Source: Anaerolineales bacterium (GTDB taxonomy: Bacteria; Chloroflexota; Anaerolineae; Anaerolineales; UBA4823). From it: 14,288 bases of DNA. This document shows positions 1-7,504 of the stretch, piece after piece (position 1 is the first letter of the stretch; the number at the start of each line of letters is the position of its first letter). The notes under the pieces were generated by a model. The model saw only the letters and a program-made list of their open reading frames with translations. It did no database searches and was not told where the DNA came from. The position numbers and the translations under genes were made by a program. The stretch spans positions 1 through 14,288 of the forward strand of contig JAOAHK010000024.1 in NCBI GenBank assembly GCA_026415275.1. Reading direction: 5' to 3'.

Positions 1-49
1 TTCTCGGCAGTAGACTATAGTATCCTCCTCCTGCAATCAGAAGGATGAA

Positions 50-793
50 ATGCAAAAGCCAGTGAAGCTCCGCACATTGACAACCGGAGAAACAGACAAA
101 ATCTGGCGATCGGCAGCCTCGCGCACCACACCCTTCCGCATGGTATAGCGTGCCCGTTTGATTGCCTTCATGCAGGATGATCCCCATTTCGTGGAATAAA
201 AGGGAGCATCATCACAACCTATGGGATGTCACCACTCCGCACGTGGGTCATCCGCAGCGATGAAATGGGGCTTCTGGCGGTCAAGACCTATCCGGGTGAA
301 GAAGGGTTGCAGGGAGATCAGCGGGCAACCTTTGAACCGGATTACGGTCGGTGGAACAAGCCTTGCATCCATGGAGCTTTCGAACCATCGACTGGGTAAG
401 CATCGATTCTCACTAGCCCAGGTCAAGACAGCCTCAGCCATCTTCGCTTGATCGAGCGGGCGATGCGTCAGTTCTCGGCATACCGCTGGTTGCAGAGCGA
501 AGATCATTTGTCGATCTACCCCAGTCTGGAGGTAAAGTTGGCTTTGACCGCCTAGCCTGAAATTCAGCTCCTTTTCTTGCCCAAATCCGCCTGCTGGCTG
601 AGTCGAATTGAACCTTGATGGAATCCGTTGTATTCTCTGGCGTTCATAAGGAAAGCGGTTTGAGAGCTTGGATGAAATCATCCAAGCTTTGCACGAGGCT
701 GTTGAGTATTGGAACGCTCATCGGTATTCGAATGTCCGAAAAAAAGCAACCCCAGGAACAGTTTCCTTTGATGGGAGGTTTCAGCATTGGTAA
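50..793 (+). pseudogene. Decayed IS630-family (DDE) transposase
   Basis: These are remnants of one transposase gene. An N-terminal piece starts at ATG 50 ([11 protein letters not shown]...) and includes a TAG at 146-148 where the reading MV*RARLI implies a lost Glu codon; its frame closes at 197-199. The helix-turn-helix part (roughly 100 codons) is missing. The catalytic half resumes around 244 in a different frame: [13 protein letters not shown], then EDHLSIY, then LLFLPKSACWLSRIEP. The DDE residues are still recognisable at codons 259 (D), 502 (D) and 610 (E). In-frame stops lie at 397 (TAA), 553 (TAG) and 616 (TGA), each one base from a sense codon expected in the family. One extra base near 655 shifts the frame to [20 protein letters not shown], and reading ends at TAA 791. 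The family call rests on motif recognition. It cannot make a working transposase. Both strands show long overlapping frames here that are shadows of the relic. Confidence 0.85.
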
Positions 794-879
794 TAAATAC
801 CACTATCAGCTATTTCGCAAGAAGACCACTAATCAGTCTTGACAGAACACTTTCATAAAACCTTGCTTTATCCCAAAAC

Positions 880-2181
880 CTATCCATATTTCCACAGCAG
901 ATACGATCCGATGAGACGCAACACCGCGGCTAGCAACATGGCTGGGCGCAATCCGACCGCTTCCCCCAGCGTAGAACCAAAGAGAGAGCCTCCCAAGATG
1001 CCGATATTCATCACTAGGTTGTGCAACGCCATGTGCGCTGGGCGATCATCTTCAGGAACACGTTCCATCAGCCGATTAGTGGTGGCGTTATATAGCCCTG
1101 CCCAGACCGCACCCCCGATGATGTTGTTCAGGTAAACCACATAGGCGCTGCGGGCGATCCCGTAAAGCAATGGGAAGATAAAGATTAAGGCTCCACTGTT
1201 GACCAACATCCAGCGGTTGCCCTTGCGCTGGGCAAGACGGCTCAAGCCTAAGGAGCCAAATAACAGCGATGTGTAAAACAGGGCGGTGGCAAAACTGATC
1301 TGACCATCTGTCATGTGCAAAAGGTTGACTTGCACCAAGGGAAACAAAGGAATGGGGATATATTGCACCGTGTAAAAAGCCAAATAGGCACCCATGAAGG
1401 GCCCAAAAGGCGTGCGCAAGAGATCAAAACGCCACTCTCGGCGCAAAGCCCCAAACGCCGAAACCAAATCGATGCGCTTTGTCAAACGGCTGTGTTGCCT
1501 TTGTTTTGTTTCAAGAGAAAGCGTTTTTGCTGTCAATGGGGCTGACTTCGTTGGTAGTTTCTTCGTTGTGCCTTGTTGATTTTTCGCTTCAACCACCAAA
1601 CGAGCAACGGCATAAGTGCTGAACAGGGCAGAGAGGGCACCAATCAGAAAGACCAATTGATAATTCAGGGGAAAGGCAACCCGATCCAAGATCTGACCAC
1701 ACACCAAAGAGGCTGCAGAGAGGCTAAAGGATTGAAGGGCAAAGCGCTTGCCCACCACCTCTGCCCGCCATTCGGGAGGAACCACTTCGGCGAATAGGGC
1801 GTTGAAGGCAATCGCTTGTAATGTGCCAGGAATATGCATCACCAGCGTTATGGCGATAATTGCCCAAATTTCACTGTGCGGTGATAACAGCCACGGCAGG
1901 ACCACCAAAGCTAGGTATCCCAAACGGTGCATTAGAAGACTGCTTACCGTAGCTGGCAAGAGGGGCTTTCCCTGCAGCCAGACTCCAAAGGGCATCGAAA
2001 AGAACAAGTTGACCAGGCCAGGGATGGCGGTGATCAAACCGACCTGTAGGCTATTTCCCCCCAAGCGGGCGACATAAACTGTGAGAAAAGCTAAGGTGCT
2101 GCCACTCAGAACGCCAAACCAAAAAATATCAGCATAGAGGCGGCGAAAGTTGGCGCGTTGAACAGGAGAAGGTATCTGCAT
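880..2181 (-). CDS. MFS transporter (substrate unknown)
   Basis: Major facilitator superfamily permease of 433 residues from ATG 2181. The protein is strongly hydrophobic, with about twelve predicted membrane segments in two halves: the first from FWFGVLSGSTLAFLTVYVA to the YQLVFLIGALSALFSTYAVA region, the second from FMGAYLAFYTVQYIPI to the C-terminus. A charged cytoplasmic loop of about 50 residues rich in K, T and S separates them (around KNQQGTTKKLPT to KRIDLVSAF), which is usual for MFS. A Gly-rich stretch (NIGILGGSLFGSTLGEAVG) lies near the end. Nothing in the sequence identifies the substrate or direction of transport; a drug or sugar exporter-like role would be a guess. Start choice: a GTG at 2208 would add nine residues. 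Neither start has a well-spaced Shine-Dalgarno sequence, and I prefer ATG because hydrophobic sequence follows soon after. It stands alone between the transposase relic and a divergent aminotransferase. No terminator is visible at its 3' end. Confidence 0.85.
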   Translation of the reverse strand: MQIPSPVQRANFRRLYADIFWFGVLSGSTLAFLTVYVARLGGNSLQVGLITAIPGLVNLFFSMPFGVWLQGKPLLPATVSSLLMHRLGYLALVVLPWLLSPHSEIWAIIAITLVMHIPGTLQAIAFNALFAEVVPPEWRAEVVGKRFALQSFSLSAASLVCGQILDRVAFPLNYQLVFLIGALSALFSTYAVARLVVEAKNQQGTTKKLPTKSAPLTAKTLSLETKQRQHSRLTKRIDLVSAFGALRREWRFDLLRTPFGPFMGAYLAFYTVQYIPIPLFPLVQVNLLHMTDGQISFATALFYTSLLFGSLGLSRLAQRKGNRWMLVNSGALIFIFPLLYGIARSAYVVYLNNIIGGAVWAGLYNATTNRLMERVPEDDRPAHMALHNLVMNIGILGGSLFGSTLGEAVGLRPAMLLAAVLRLIGSYLLWKYG

Positions 2182-2208
2182 CGTCTTTGAGTATAATCCT
2201 AAATTCAC

Positions 2209-2440
2209 TGCAGAAGTAGCGACGCTCTGGATAGATGAACATTTTGCACCTCCCGCTGCTGTTGAGTTCGCAAATGATTAAGAAATATTAATCTATTAAA
2301 TACTAAAAAACCCTTGATTAATATTGATTTTCTGGTAAACTATAGACAAGCAGATGTCTGGGTGCCCCCCTCACCCAGGCATCTGCTTTTTAACCAGTTT
2401 TATGATACAATCTGCCCCGATCCCATTCACGGAGTGTGCG
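2209..2440. other. AT-rich divergent intergenic region
   Basis: This is the gap between the minus-strand MFS gene and the plus-strand class V aminotransferase. Bases 2270-2345 are conspicuously AT-rich. Possible plus-strand promoter elements are TTGATT (2314-2319), 16 bases, TAAACT (2336-2341), or TTAATA (2318-2323), 17 bases, TATAGA (2341-2346). Either would start transcription at the foot of the hairpin at 2350-2391. A second candidate -10 (TATGAT 2401-2406 or TACAAT 2406-2411) lies after the hairpin and would give a short leader to the aminotransferase, but its -35 is poor. No protein-coding potential is evident. Confidence 0.4.
2350..2391 (+). terminator. Intrinsic terminator-like hairpin upstream of the class V aminotransferase
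   Basis: The left arm GCAGATGtCTGGGTG (2350-2364) pairs with the right arm CACCCAGGCATCTGC (2372-2386), with a single mismatch, around a C-rich 7-base loop. Five T residues (2387-2391) follow directly. The T-run is on the plus-strand side only. No plus-strand gene ends upstream, so it is either a leader attenuator, the end of a short unannotated RNA, or a 5' stabilising hairpin. The potential ATG at 2354 lies inside the stem and is unlikely to be used. Confidence 0.75.
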
Positions 2441-3700
2441 ATGCCTCTTGACCCCCCCGTTGTCCGCCTCAACTTCCCTGCTCTCCAAAAAAGCTCGGCT
2501 ATCTTCTTTGACAATCCCGGTGGCACACAAATCTGTCAGCCTTCTCTGAAGCGCATGGTGGATTACCTGACCACCTGCAATGCTAACCATGAGGGCGCCT
2601 TTGCCACCAGTCGCCAATCGGATTCTATTCTTGCGGAGGCACATGCGGCTGCCGCCGATTTTTACAACGCTGCCCGCCCAGAAGAAATCGTCTTTGGGGC
2701 AAACATGACCACCCTGACTCTCCACATCAGTCGTTCACTGGCACGTTGGCTGAAGCCTGGCGACCGCATTGTTGTCACTCGCTTGGATCACGACGCCAAC
2801 ATCAGCCCTTGGCTCTTGATTGCTGAAGAGCGTGGCTGTGCCGTGGATTGGGTGGACTTCCATCCAGAAGACGGCACACTCGATCTTGATGGAATGCGCC
2901 AAATGTTGGAACGCCAACCGCGCCTCGTTGCGGTTGGGTATGCCTCCAACGCATTGGGAACCATTAACCCTCTGGCATCGATCATCCCCTTAGCCAAACA
3001 AGCTGGTGCGTTGGTCTATGTTGATGCGGTGCAGTATGCTCCCCACGCACCGATCGATGTACAAGCCTTAGGTTGCGATTTTTTGGTCTCTTCGGCTTAT
3101 AAATGGTTTGGGCCGCATGTTGGTATCCTATACGGACGTTATGAGCTTTTAGAGGAGTTATTCGCCTACAAAGTTCGCCCGGCACCCAACGACCCGCCAG
3201 GCAAATTTGAGACGGGCACGCTAAATCACGAGGGGATTGCCGGCGTTTTGGGGGCAATCGAGTACCTAGAAGCGCTGGGTGAAGAATACGGCGCCAGTTT
3301 CGAGTCAGAGCTTGCTTCAACCTATCAAGGGCGCCGTTTGCGCTTGAAGAAAGCCATGAGCGCCATCCGCAAATACGAAGAAGGTCTAGGACGGACTTTA
3401 TTAGAAATTTTAGAAGAGGCCCCCGGCGTTACAATTTACGGCTTGCGCGACTTGAATCGTCTCAACGAGCGAGTGCCCACGGTGGCTTTTCGTCTAAAGG
3501 GTTGGCATCCGCGACGGGTCGCTGAGGAATTGGACAAAGCTGGCATCTATGTTTGGGATGGCAACTACTACGCTCTAGCGGTCACGACCCGTTTGGGGAT
3601 CGAGGAGGACGGTGGCATGGTGCGCGTTGGTCTTGCGCATTACAACGTGGACAGGGAACTCAATCGTTTTGGCGAAGCCTTACGGAAGCTTGTTCAGTAG
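2441..3700 (+). CDS. Class V PLP-dependent aminotransferase, cysteine desulfurase-like (VC1184-type)
   Basis: Protein of 419 residues of fold-type I PLP enzymes, aminotransferase class V. Visible landmarks are DNPGGTQ near the N-terminus, LDHDANISPW (H117, expected to stack on the PLP ring), YVDAVQYAPH (D195, contacting the pyridine nitrogen) and SSAYKWFGPH with the Schiff-base lysine K221. The overall pattern resembles the family annotated as cysteine desulfurase-like, VC1184 type. However, the C-terminal segment that in SufS/CsdA carries the active cysteine (an AGHHC-like motif) reads DGNYYA at residues 373-378. No cysteine is present there, so genuine desulfurase activity is doubtful and the substrate is unknown. 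Start: ATG 2441 is preceded by GGAG (2431-2434) at six bases. An upstream ATG at 2354 would put 29 extra residues inside a terminator-like hairpin and is rejected. It converges on the peptidase gene with 8 bases between the stop codons. Confidence 0.85.
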   Translation: MPLDPPVVRLNFPALQKSSAIFFDNPGGTQICQPSLKRMVDYLTTCNANHEGAFATSRQSDSILAEAHAAAADFYNAARPEEIVFGANMTTLTLHISRSLARWLKPGDRIVVTRLDHDANISPWLLIAEERGCAVDWVDFHPEDGTLDLDGMRQMLERQPRLVAVGYASNALGTINPLASIIPLAKQAGALVYVDAVQYAPHAPIDVQALGCDFLVSSAYKWFGPHVGILYGRYELLEELFAYKVRPAPNDPPGKFETGTLNHEGIAGVLGAIEYLEALGEEYGASFESELASTYQGRRLRLKKAMSAIRKYEEGLGRTLLEILEEAPGVTIYGLRDLNRLNERVPTVAFRLKGWHPRRVAEELDKAGIYVWDGNYYALAVTTRLGIEEDGGMVRVGLAHYNVDRELNRFGEALRKLVQ

Positions 3701-3708
3701 GTGTTTGA

Positions 3709-5295
3709 CTAGCGAAGATACTTCTGTAAAATTGGATTCAGGTCTTGGGAACTGCTGTCTTTCAGTAATTCCAAAAAGTCTTCCCCTGTGGCAATTCGCT
3801 TATGGTTGGCTTCGGCATACCGGCGCAAAAAGGCAAAAAAGGCTTCATCTCCTAAAGATTGGCGCACATCCTCCAAAAATTTTGCCCCGTTTAGATATAC
3901 CGCATTGCGATAGGCTTCGTAAGCGTTGGGAAAGGCAGTGTAATCGTAGATGCTGCCATTAATCCAGCCGCTGGGCTGGTAAAAGTCAATGCGATAAGTC
4001 CACCACCACGGCAGAGCTTCGGGAGCGAAATTCTCGTAGTAGAGCTTCTCCATGTAGGTACACAACGCTTCATCCAGCCACGGCTCAAGAGCTTGGTCGT
4101 TGCCTACCAGCGCGTACCACCATTGGTGAGCTGCTTCATGGGCGGCAATGGCGACCAGGTATTCGGTTGGAGAGCCTTGATACAGGTTATAAAAGCCCTT
4201 GCTCAAGAAGAGTAGGCCGTCATACTCCATGCCATCCAAAAAATCTGCCTCAACCACGCTGAGGGTTGGGTGAGGATAGGCGCCGAATAGACGCGCAAAC
4301 AACTCCACCGCTTGAGCCGTAGTAGCCAGAGCCGCCTCACCCGCTGCGCGGTGGGCGGGAAAGGCATACCCATAAAGGGTAACACCGCCCACTTGCGCTG
4401 TGCTTACGGTGTAAAGATGGCTGACCGACCAGGCAAACGATCGCCCTTTAGATAACGAGAAATAAAACGTGCCATCCCGCTCTTCAGCCGGCGCGCTGGC
4501 AGCCAGGGTGAGCTGCCCCGCCATAGGCTCGCCTGTGGGGTTTGGAGAAGCAGTCGTGCGCACGGTTAGCGAATCGCGGATCCGGATGGTCACTGCATAA
4601 TCGGCGGACTCGGAGACCAAATGCTCACCGAAAAAACCCGGCGGATGCGCCAACCAGCCCTTCCCTTCACGGTAGGGCGGGATAAAGGGGTACCAATCCA
4701 CTAGGTTGGTTTGCAGTGCAGTCCAGCCAAACGGCACCGGACGGGTGGCAGGATTGGGTTGCGGCGAGGGGAGGTTAAGTTCATATTCTAAGCGGACTTC
4801 GAGCTTCTCCATCGGTTGCCATGGCTGCGGCAAGGGCAAGCGCAACTGGTTGATTTCAACCCACTCCTCTTTGCCTTTCGAATCCTGACCAGCGACCGAG
4901 AGACTTTTCAATGTAAAAGTGCCAAGGTAGCGGTTCGGTTCAACCATCAAGAGCAGCTCAGACAAGGGCTGGGCACTGGGGTTGATCTGCGTGATCGTCT
5001 GCTGTACGCGCAGAAAGTGGCGCCTGTAATCCAACTCGGCTTCCAAAACATAGCGAGGTGGATCGGCTTCTACTGGCTCTGGGGTAAGGGTGGGAGTCGC
5101 TGCCAAGATTGGCGCGGTCAGGGATGGCTTTGGCGTCAGCATTCCGGGTGTCGGAGAAAGCAACACATCATTCACCGCCGGAGAGGGAGCATTGAGGGGA
5201 GCAGAGCAAGCTACCCATAGCAGACGACTGCTCAAAAGAAAGCCAATCGCAAATGCGCGTAGCAGAGATGAAATAACCATCTTGCGAAGGCTCAT
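3709..5295 (-). CDS. M1-type zinc metallopeptidase, membrane-anchored
   Basis: Protein of 528 residues from ATG 5295. A basic N-terminus (MSLRKMVIS) is followed by a hydrophobic stretch ending LLWVACSAP, which looks like a lipoprotein signal with the lipidated Cys after VA. The -3 residue is Trp rather than Leu, so a plain signal peptide or anchor remains possible. A Pro/Thr-rich linker (SPTPGMLTPKPSLT) follows, then a beta-rich N-terminal domain and the catalytic domain. The catalytic domain has HEAAH at 386-390 and the third zinc ligand Glu409 after 18 intervening residues (the HEXXH-X18-E pattern of gluzincins). GMEYDG upstream corresponds to the GMEYPG element of M1 relatives. It probably cleaves peptides outside the cytoplasmic membrane; the specificity is unknown. 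It is the last gene of the minus-strand block, 29 bases after the aminotransferase. No good Shine-Dalgarno is seen, and a longer frame extends upstream into the preceding gene but without a signal peptide. No terminator is visible after it. Confidence 0.85.
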   Translation of the reverse strand: MSLRKMVISSLLRAFAIGFLLSSRLLWVACSAPLNAPSPAVNDVLLSPTPGMLTPKPSLTAPILAATPTLTPEPVEADPPRYVLEAELDYRRHFLRVQQTITQINPSAQPLSELLLMVEPNRYLGTFTLKSLSVAGQDSKGKEEWVEINQLRLPLPQPWQPMEKLEVRLEYELNLPSPQPNPATRPVPFGWTALQTNLVDWYPFIPPYREGKGWLAHPPGFFGEHLVSESADYAVTIRIRDSLTVRTTASPNPTGEPMAGQLTLAASAPAEERDGTFYFSLSKGRSFAWSVSHLYTVSTAQVGGVTLYGYAFPAHRAAGEAALATTAQAVELFARLFGAYPHPTLSVVEADFLDGMEYDGLLFLSKGFYNLYQGSPTEYLVAIAAHEAAHQWWYALVGNDQALEPWLDEALCTYMEKLYYENFAPEALPWWWTYRIDFYQPSGWINGSIYDYTAFPNAYEAYRNAVYLNGAKFLEDVRQSLGDEAFFAFLRRYAEANHKRIATGEDFLELLKDSSSQDLNPILQKYLR

Positions 5296-5324
5296 GGTTA
5301 GCACAGCGCAGTTGAAGGCGGATT

Positions 5325-6482
5325 TTACACGAGCTTGGGGATGTCTAACAAATTCCTGCCTGCTTCGTGCAGCGTTTCGGGACGTTTGGCAAAATTGAAA
5401 CGGACGAGGTGGTTCACCGGTTCGGCAAAGAAGCTCGACCCCGGCACGGCTGCCACGCGTACCTCTCTCGCCATCCAATAGCAAAATTGGCGGTCATCAT
5501 CGAAACCAAAGGGAGAGATGTCGGCTAAAACAAAGTAAGTTCCCTGTGGAGGAATGATCTTAAAGCCACTCTTCTCCAAATAATCTAAAAAGATATCGCG
5601 CATTTCGGTATATTGGCGGGCAATTTCTTCATAGTATGAGTCAGGGAGTTCTAGGGCGGTGATTGCGGCAGTCTGTAATGGCGCTGGCGCGCCCAAGGTG
5701 ATATAGTCGTGCACGAGGCGAATTTTCTCGGTGATCTCCTCATTGGCAATCACAGTTCCCAAACGCCAACCGGTGATGGCATAGGTTTTGGAGAGCGAGC
5801 CACAGGTGATGGTGCGTTCGAACATACCTGGCAGCGCTGCAGCATAAACGTGGCGATTAGGGGGAAAGATAATATGCTCATATACTTCATCGGTGATCAC
5901 GTAAGCATCGAACTCTTGGGCTAAGCTGCCGATGAAGCGCAACTCCTCTTCGCTGAACACCTTCCCGCTGGGATTGGCTGGGTTACAGACGATAATCGCT
6001 TTAGCTCCTTTCTCAAATTCACTGCGCAAGGCAGCGCGATCGATCTGGAAATCGGGCGGACGCAGGTGAACATAAACTGGCTGGGCATCGAGCAAGTGCA
6101 AGCCGACCGCATAATTTTCGTAGAACGGTGAAAAAATCAGGACGCGATCGCCGGGCTCGCATAACACAGCAAGGACAAGAAACATTGCTTCGGTGCCGCC
6201 AACGGTGACAGTGACGTGGTCGTCGGCGTTGACCTCCAAACCGCTAAAGCGGGAGAATTTACGTGCAATGGCGCGCCGCAAGCTACCACTCCCGGCTGTG
6301 TCAGCATACTGATTGTGTCCGCGGCGCAGGGCACTCACCGCAGCCTCAATGATCGCCTGAGGTGGGTCGAAATCCGGGTAGCCCGAAGCCAGGTTGATCG
6401 CTTTGCACAGGCGGGCAAAATTGTTCATTTCGCTGATCGCCGATTCGGGGATTTTGTTGAGACGAGGGGAAAACTTTTTCAT
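5325..6482 (-). CDS. Class I PLP-dependent aminotransferase (AspC / methionine-kynurenine aminotransferase-like)
   Basis: Protein of 385 residues, usual for the family. Landmarks are INLASGYPDFDPP near the N-terminus (substrate-side loop), HNQYADTAGSGSLRRAI, CNPANPSGKV (Asn contacting PLP), ITDEVYEHI (Asp and Tyr contacting PLP), SLSKTYAITGWRLG with the Schiff-base lysine K232, and NHLVRFNFAK with the Arg that binds the substrate carboxylate. It resembles aspartate, methionine and kynurenine-type transaminases. The exact amino donor cannot be read from the sequence. Start: ATG 6482 is chosen because GGAG at 6489-6492 (minus strand) is six bases upstream. An ATG at 6488 abuts that GGAG directly, and longer upstream frames run into the VWA gene. 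It lies 40 bases after the VWA stop and 29 bases before the peptidase start, so the block is probably co-transcribed. A functional link with the chelatase genes is not evident. Confidence 0.9.
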   Translation of the reverse strand: MKKFSPRLNKIPESAISEMNNFARLCKAINLASGYPDFDPPQAIIEAAVSALRRGHNQYADTAGSGSLRRAIARKFSRFSGLEVNADDHVTVTVGGTEAMFLVLAVLCEPGDRVLIFSPFYENYAVGLHLLDAQPVYVHLRPPDFQIDRAALRSEFEKGAKAIIVCNPANPSGKVFSEEELRFIGSLAQEFDAYVITDEVYEHIIFPPNRHVYAAALPGMFERTITCGSLSKTYAITGWRLGTVIANEEITEKIRLVHDYITLGAPAPLQTAAITALELPDSYYEEIARQYTEMRDIFLDYLEKSGFKIIPPQGTYFVLADISPFGFDDDRQFCYWMAREVRVAAVPGSSFFAEPVNHLVRFNFAKRPETLHEAGRNLLDIPKLV

Positions 6483-6522
6483 ACGCATCTCCAAACTAGA
6501 ATATGAAATACCTGTATTCCTC

Positions 6523-7473
6523 TTACACATTGACCATTTCTTGGCGCACACGTTGGTACAGCGTCTCGGCTTTCAACTCGCTGAGCGTGTAGCATGGGGA
6601 ATGCAAATGGTCCGCCAAAGCTTGAGCCAAACCCTGATCGAAGGCAGCATGTTCCATATTGATAACTACGCAGCGAATTTTATCTTCGGCGATCTGATCG
6701 GCGATCAGATGGGCTTCGTCTTGAGGAGGCAAAGTGCCCATCGAGACGTTGCCGGCGCCATCGGTGAGCAGAATGATCAACGGCATCACATCGGGGTGAG
6801 AGAGCTTTTCGCGCTTGATCACCTCGTGTGCCATCAAGAGCCCAGCCGAGAGCGGCGTCTTGCCGCCCACCGGAATATCCGCCAATGCCCGTTGGGCGAG
6901 CTGCACCGAATTGGTTGGGGGCAGAACCAACGTGGCGCGGTCCTTTTGGAAGACAACCAAACCAACCCGATCGCGGCGCTGATAGGCATCGGTCAGCAAG
7001 GAGAGAATGGCGCCTTTGGTGGCGCTCATCCGTTCGGCAACTGCCATCGACCACGAGGCATCCACTACGAACAAGACCAAATTGGCAGCCTTCTTGACGC
7101 GAATTTTGCGCTGATAATCGCTGGAGCGGATGGCAAAAGCAACTTTCTTGCGCTGTTCGGTGCGCTGTTTTTGGAAAGGCGCCGCTGCGCGCAGGGTAGC
7201 ATCGAAAGCAAGATCATCGGGCTTGCCTGGCGAGGGGCGGGCTTGGATATAACGTCCGCGTTTGCGGTCGGTGATGGTGCGCGAACGCCGTCCGCCCAGT
7301 TTGCGGGTTAGGCGGTCGAGGGGGTTATCGATTTTGCGCGGGGTGAAGGTTGAGCCGATCTTGACCTTTTCTCCGCTTTCCCACCAATTGGCGCGCCCCG
7401 TGTCAAAGACGTTTTGGCGGGTTGGCTGGGTGGCGCGGCGCTCGCTTTCATCTTCAACGATCTCCGCGCTCAC
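6523..7473 (-). CDS. VWA-domain protein, ChlD/BchD C-terminal type (metal chelatase medium-subunit half)
   Basis: 316 residues if translated alone from GTG 7473. The N-terminal 100 or so residues are charged and Arg/Lys-rich (the linker and integrin-contact region in ChlD-like proteins). A von Willebrand A domain follows with a full MIDAS: DASWSM (D138, S140, S142), T206 in GGKTPL and D238 in LLTDGAGN. The second MIDAS position that is usually Gly (DASGSM) is Trp here. In magnesium and cobalt chelatases such a domain sits at the C-terminus of the medium subunit and works with an AAA+ ring to drive metal insertion by the large subunit. The GTG start overlaps the ATPase stop as GTGA. There is no Shine-Dalgarno close to it, so expression should depend on translational coupling or on -1 frameshifting from the upstream gene, which would attach this domain to the ATPase. 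No large subunit (ChlH/CobN) is present in the window, so the metal and pathway are unresolved. Confidence 0.85.
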   Translation of the reverse strand: MSAEIVEDESERRATQPTRQNVFDTGRANWWESGEKVKIGSTFTPRKIDNPLDRLTRKLGGRRSRTITDRKRGRYIQARPSPGKPDDLAFDATLRAAAPFQKQRTEQRKKVAFAIRSSDYQRKIRVKKAANLVLFVVDASWSMAVAERMSATKGAILSLLTDAYQRRDRVGLVVFQKDRATLVLPPTNSVQLAQRALADIPVGGKTPLSAGLLMAHEVIKREKLSHPDVMPLIILLTDGAGNVSMGTLPPQDEAHLIADQIAEDKIRCVVINMEHAAFDQGLAQALADHLHSPCYTLSELKAETLYQRVRQEMVNV

Positions 7474-7504
7474 GGCTTTTTTTTTTGGTCTTCGGCAAAC
7501 TCCT
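7433..7504 (-). promoter_or_regulatory. Candidate -1 programmed frameshift site joining the ATPase and VWA frames
   Basis: On the minus strand, in order: AGGAG (7504-7500), ten A residues (7486-7477) and then G7476. In the ATPase frame the end reads CAA AAA AAA AAG CCG TGA, so A_AAA_AAG (7482-7476) is a correctly phased -1 slippery heptamer of the E. coli dnaX type. The VWA frame is exactly the -1 frame. Six bases after the heptamer, GCGCGG (7469-7464) can pair with CCGCGC (7438-7433) across a 25-base loop. A slip yields ...EDQKKK-AVSAEIVEDE... and a fused protein of about 680 residues. Transcriptional slippage on the A10 run would also reach this frame. The stem is modest, so simple GTGA translational coupling remains the main alternative. 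Confidence 0.6.

Noticed and set aside
229..681. Minus-strand open frame of 150 codons near the left edge
   Set aside because: It lies antisense to the transposase relic and carries no recognisable protein motif.
1..842. Terminal inverted repeats of the IS630-type element
   Set aside because: A weak resemblance between AGACTATAGT near base 12 and the complement of the sequence around 820-833 is too short and imperfect to set the element ends.
2354..2440. N-terminal extension of the class V aminotransferase from ATG 2354
   Set aside because: The 29 extra residues would be encoded by the terminator-like hairpin and its tail, while ATG 2441 has a well-placed GGAG.
5296..5484. 63-residue upstream extension of the M1-type peptidase frame
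   Set aside because: It overlaps the 3' end of the aminotransferase gene and would bury the signal peptide; the signal sequence begins just after ATG 5295.
6394..7311. Long plus-strand open frame (305 codons) opposite the VWA gene
   Set aside because: It is a shadow of the VWA coding strand: no recognisable domain, no ribosome binding site, and the opposite strand has a full VWA MIDAS motif.
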